Source: Tanytarsus gracilentus
Lineage: Eukaryota > Arthropoda > Insecta > Diptera > Chironomidae
Direction: 5' to 3'
DNA: 64,000 bases
Assembly (NCBI GenBank): GCA_038502055.1
Contig: JAXRKN010000044.1
Location: forward strand, 7,262,501-7,326,500
Each line of letters starts with the position of its first letter. Position 1 is the stretch's first letter. Both the position numbers and the translations under genes were made by a program. Below are positions 60,801 through 64,000 of the stretch, piece after piece. The notes below the pieces were generated by a model. That model was not told the origin of the DNA and did no database searches. It was given only the letters and a program-made list of their open reading frames with translations.

Positions 60801-62472
60801 TTATTCGCGAAGCTTTAAAAAGGTGCGAAGATTCTTTGTGAGAATTCAAGTCCACTTTTAAATAAATAAGCAGATTCTAAGTGATGATAATTCTAAAAAT
60901 GTCCTTTGGATCTGCGATTTCAATGTGAAAATTGTTTCGTTTTGTGCTTTGAGTGTGATGCAACCCTCGACTCTTGAAAGGAAGATTTGTGAGCGTAAAA
61001 ATTGATGGTTGAATTTAATTTGAATATTTTTTCAAAGTACGCGATGAATGAATGAGTTTTACTAAGGATTCTTTATCGTATTTTGTGAACTTTTGAGACT
61101 TCAATGGAAAAAATTCAAAATTTTATTTTTGTTGAAAATTTTTTATAAAGGAAAAATTTTCAATTTTATTTTTAGAATATGAAAACATATAAAAAATTTT
61201 AATTTCATGCTTTTTTAAATAAATTTCCTTACTTTTTAAATTTTTCCATATATCTCCCAATAAATAGTTTCTCACCCTCTTTTTTGCTCTAGATATGTAT
61301 AGAAAATTATATTCTTAGTTTACAACTTAATTTCCAACCACATAAACATCTATTCAGGGTCAAATTGTAATTTATTCCTTTTATTTTCAGGCCATTTACC
61401 GACCGTTCATTTGGGAAGATTAAGAAAATAAAGAAATCACTGAAAAAGCTTTTCTTAGCATCTGCTTATTATGCACCAGAATTCGGTTTGTGTTCGTGTT
61501 TATTTAAATTTGCATGGATTACATATCCCATCGTACCAGAAGGTAAAGTAAACAAATCTCCAAATGCAATGTCATGTAAATTTATTTTCTATCACACAGT
61601 GACTTATGCTGCACTTGGAAGGGCTCAACGTATGGTTGGAAGTTTCATGCAGGATTTTGTATACGGATTTCAAGATAGCTACAGTAGTCAGAGCTACAAT
61701 GAGTATGAATATCAGTATGATCATGACCGTATAAGCAATAAAGTGGCACAGACGACAGCCGATGATTATAATGATTATCAGAGTAGATTTACGAGCAATC
61801 GGAGAATTAGTGAGCGCATAGAAAATCCTCCGCTCGTTCACAAAATCGACCCGAAAGTCGCTCGAGTGGTCGAGATGCTCAAGAATTTAAAGCCGAAAGC
61901 CAATCAAAATGACAGTTTTGTCATTCGTTACGCTCGAGCCTTAAACACACTCGGCATCGATCAAAAATCATCTCCTGCCGTCATTCTAATGGAAATTGCC
62001 AAATATTTGCAGACCTATCGTGACTCGGTCAAATCCATTCAGCCGTTAAATGATACAAGAAATTTTGAGGGTCGAAGTTTGCTCGCATCCAATGTTCCAT
62101 ATGTGAATTCAAATACGAGACGAGTCTATGCTGAAAGACCACCATCTGGCCTTCCATCATATCAGGATTTACCGCCTGCCGACTGTATGATTAATGGCAT
62201 GAATAAATTTTCATCTCAATTAATTGAACTTGATTCTTTCAGATCATTATTTTAAGGATGGCGTGTATCATCATGTTCATGATTTAAGGCAAAATAAGAG
62301 GCCGCCACGGGGAGAAAGAGGTGGATGGCTTTCGTTTGACTTTTCAGAAACTATAATGTCAGCACTTGGACTCTTACCACCTGGCAGAACTATTAAACCA
62401 ACTGCTTCTGCATGCGGAAAAGCCTACATATTTAATGCGATGCTAAGACTCATTCAGACGACTTTCCTTTAA
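54857..62472 (+). CDS. Secreted protein of unknown function (multi-exon)
   Basis: Exons are 54857-55092, 61391-61542, 61600-62184 and 62243-62472, with GT-AG junctions and phases in register (2, 1, 1), giving 400 residues. The start is METMKLLVRIVIAF, whose hydrophobic run and VNC make a signal peptide. The next part contains DDGGPDKWHLNVNFTD and several N-glycosylation sites. After the 6.3-kb intron come a lysine-rich helix (PFTDRSFGKIKKIKKSLKKL), a hydrophobic stretch, a YNEYEYQYDHD acidic-aromatic patch, a helical middle (KVARVVEMLKNLKPKA, VIRYARALNTLGID) and a C-terminal part with LPPADY, HYFKDGVYHHVHDL, GGWLSFDF and LGLLPPGR. I do not recognise the family. The signal peptide and the joins at 55092/61391 and 62184/62243 are sound. 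The short 61543-61599 intron is probable but could be retained (419 residues). Confidence 0.72.
55674..55679 (-). terminator. Poly(A) signal of the nested LRR gene
   Basis: AATAAA on the minus strand, starting only a few bases after the TGA stop codon. This implies a very short 3' UTR. Confidence 0.5.
55683..56300 (-). CDS. Secreted leucine-rich-repeat protein, nested in an intron
   Basis: An intact single-exon frame of 205 codons. Residues 1-19 are a signal peptide (MKFFLILSVLTTFLQNVCYS). A cysteine pair follows (CEYR and YYCKVKN), then LRRs: FFKNLIAVTVYDTNIEEI, LKVLWLIKNKIQVI and LTELDLSNNKIRHIDEDAF, ending in YSNVCQ. The chain ends soon after two more cysteines, without a membrane anchor. 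Short intronless secreted LRR proteins of this design are, to my knowledge, common in lower Diptera; ligands are unknown. It lies wholly within the 6.3-kb first intron of the plus-strand gene, on the opposite strand. Confidence 0.85.
   Translation of the reverse strand: MKFFLILSVLTTFLQNVCYSNVVNCEYRLDLTLGYYCKVKNIHVTSKSDREISAVQGQHENDKTNDDVMEFYIQHNNVSFLPRGITKFFKNLIAVTVYDTNIEEITKNDLREFGDQLKVLWLIKNKIQVIQKNLFEFNKNLTELDLSNNKIRHIDEDAFKELKDVKTFRFYSNVCQRQPGENIRETEQKCKDPKELRSMSVKNLK
56390..56496. repeat. Short inverted-repeat (MITE-like) element, copy 3
   Basis: It begins AGGCTGACCAT and ends TTTGGTCATCCTTTTAAT. The terminal pair AGGCTGACCA/AGGATGACCA differs by one base. It resembles the copy at 23379 from end to end. 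Confidence 0.55.
58524..58645. repeat. Short inverted-repeat (MITE-like) element, copy 4
   Basis: It begins AAGGGTTGACTAG and ends CTGGTCAGCCTT, inverted with two mismatches. The core is AT-rich and the length close to copies 2 and 3. Confidence 0.45.
61543..61599 (+). other. 57-nt intron without stop codon (possible retained intron)
   Basis: The donor AG|GTAAAGT and acceptor TATCACAC-AG are both good and the length is typical for small fly introns. It is divisible by three and open in the reading frame, so retention would add 19 residues. Splicing gives PIVPE-V-TYAALGR. Confidence 0.6.
62185..62242 (+). other. 58-nt intron before last exon
   Basis: The donor is T|GTATGA at 62185 and the acceptor TTCTTTCAG at 62242. 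Reading through would end the protein 13 nt into the next exon, whereas splicing gives ADY-HYFKDGVYHH and a further 76 residues. Confidence 0.75.
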
Positions 62473-64000
62473 AAGGGGAGACTATGCAGCAACAGCTTGG
62501 AGCATTTATTTAAATAAGTAAAATATTAAAGTCAGTTTTGATGTCAAAATTGTTTAATTTGAAAATTTGTTTTAACTTTAATGTTAACTGAGTCTGTTTT
62601 ATTAAGAATCGATACAAAAAACTTTTAAAAAATTTGAATAGTTATGACACAAAAAATTGTGTCTTTGCTAAAGGTTTAATAAATTTAATTAAAATTTAAT
62701 CTGGTGACAAAACTTAAATTAGATGTCAGAATTGGATATTAAAATATCCATCGCAACATTAGACGAATATCATAAACTATATTAATTGAATATTCCGAGT
62801 GAGTCATCACTTAAATTTTAGCAAATACACATTTTTTAAAACCTTTCTATTCAAATTTTTTATTAACGGGTTTTCGATGCATGTTAATCAGAAAACAATC
62901 TCAAATATCTTTTTCACTCCCATTTTACGAAGTCCTCGTAGTGCAAACTTATGATGTTAATTAAAGTTTTTAGTAATTTATGATTTATTGGAAAATCCAT
63001 GATGAAATATGTAAATAAGAAAAATTATGATAAGGTTTTTGGATATTTTAAAGAAAGTTAATTTATTTATTTATTGAAGGAAAACTAGGCTTAATAATTT
63101 CAACTATTTAATTATTTAATTATTGTTAAAAAATTGACGCATTTAAAGGCGAAAGCAATTTAATTTTGAGGTACCCCTAGTCTGTTAGTTTTTTTTATAT
63201 CGCATGCCAATCTTACATAAATGATTTTTGTTCTCTCTCTTATGGGGTAAATGAAAGCGATAATAATTTAAGGATTACATGTTTATTACGTAGTTGAATA
63301 ATATTTATTGTAATAGAATATTTAAGTGTTAATTATTTTTGCGCTTCCATTGGAAATTTCTTTCTTTTATTTTCGGGGTAGCATTAAAATATTTATTGTT
63401 GTTGTAGCGAATGAAAGCATTTAATAAATTTTCATTATTGAGTGAGTAAATAAATATCGATTAATTAGCGTAAAAGCTGCTTATTCATCACCGTATTATT
63501 TGTGTGTGTGGCATTTCGGTATGATGAGGGGAAGAGTGCGTAAATTATGTCAGAAATGATATTTATGTGTGAAAAGTCATGAAGGCCGCAAGTCAGCCAG
63601 TCGTTGCACTCGATAAACTTTTCTTTCTTTTATTTGGACCGTTGTTAACTTCACACCACTCGACCCTCAACACTCGAAAATTTCTCGTGTGAACTTCATG
63701 TGTAACCTTTCACCGCGACTGCGGGCAAATTAATTTTTTTGTATTAATTCAGATTTAATTATTTTCGGTTTTTAATAATTTTCATTTTTTATGTCCATTA
63801 ATTTAAGTGGAAATGTTGACTTTTTTAATACAAAATTTTAATTGCAAAGTGAAAAAGTAATTAACGAATTTTTATGTGAATTAAGCAAATATTTTGAGGC
63901 AATTTATTTATGGAGTTTTAATGTTAAATTGACATTAATTGGAGAAAAATAAATAATTTACATTAAATTTTATTCATATCGAGTTTTTCTTCATCGTTGG
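62473..64000. other. 3' flank and intergenic region
   Basis: AT-rich sequence with no gene seen. An AATAAA at 62679 could serve the upstream gene, but it lies beside a repeat relic (62632-62676) that matches the inverted right end of the element at 29224. Confidence 0.55.

Larger units (their letters stand above)
55093..61390 (+). other. 6.3-kb first intron of the unknown secreted-protein gene
   Basis: The donor CAT|GTGAGT at 55093 and acceptor TTATTTTCAG at 61390 restore ATG across the junction (AT|G). It hosts the LRR gene on the minus strand and two small inverted-repeat elements (56390-56496, 58524-58645). The rest is AT-rich and featureless. Confidence 0.7.

Overview
The window reads as nuclear DNA of an insect, most likely a lower (nematoceran) dipteran. 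It is very AT-rich, has multi-exon genes with GT-AG introns, many of them 50-60 nt, and carries a neuroligin gene, an arylsulfatase-B-type gene and a short secreted leucine-rich-repeat (LRR) protein. Species and family cannot be fixed from the sequence alone. No bacterial, viral or organellar gene organisation is visible.

Layout. (1) 1-15287, minus strand: the 5' half of a neuroligin gene. Five coding exons can be placed (14607-14361, a 25-nt microexon 13758-13734, 13374-13157, 1811-1653, 1312-1124), and the gene runs off the left edge. Its 11.3-kb intron holds a 173-bp tandem repeat array with one AP-1 consensus per unit (3566-4205) and a 976-bp non-autonomous hAT-type element with a perfect 8-bp target duplication (4970-5945). 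(2) 15288-29066: gene-poor, low-complexity DNA. (3) 29067-31223, plus strand: a five-exon gene for a type I membrane arylsulfatase-like protein in which every catalytic motif I could check is lost, so probably a pseudoenzyme. (4) 35649-38848, plus strand: a secreted mucin-like protein with three bulb-type (beta-prism II) lectin-like domains, split near its N-terminus by an apparent one-base frameshift. (5) 38849-54856: intergenic, with a 1.1-kb composite element made of 13-nt and 17-nt minisatellites, about 140-bp repeats and a CAGA/CGGA microsatellite (42871-44010). (6) 54857-62472, plus strand: a gene for an unrecognised secreted protein with a 6.3-kb first intron. That intron hosts a complete single-exon LRR gene on the opposite strand (56300-55683). 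(7) 62473-64000: no gene seen.

The genes do not form a pathway, but all encode secreted or membrane proteins. The strongest candidates for something new are the three-domain lectin/mucin gene and the membrane-anchored pseudo-sulfatase. Next come the serine found at the usually dead nucleophile position of the neuroligin, the 57-nt stop-free (3n) intron in the unrecognised gene, and several small related inverted-repeat (MITE-like) elements scattered over the window.
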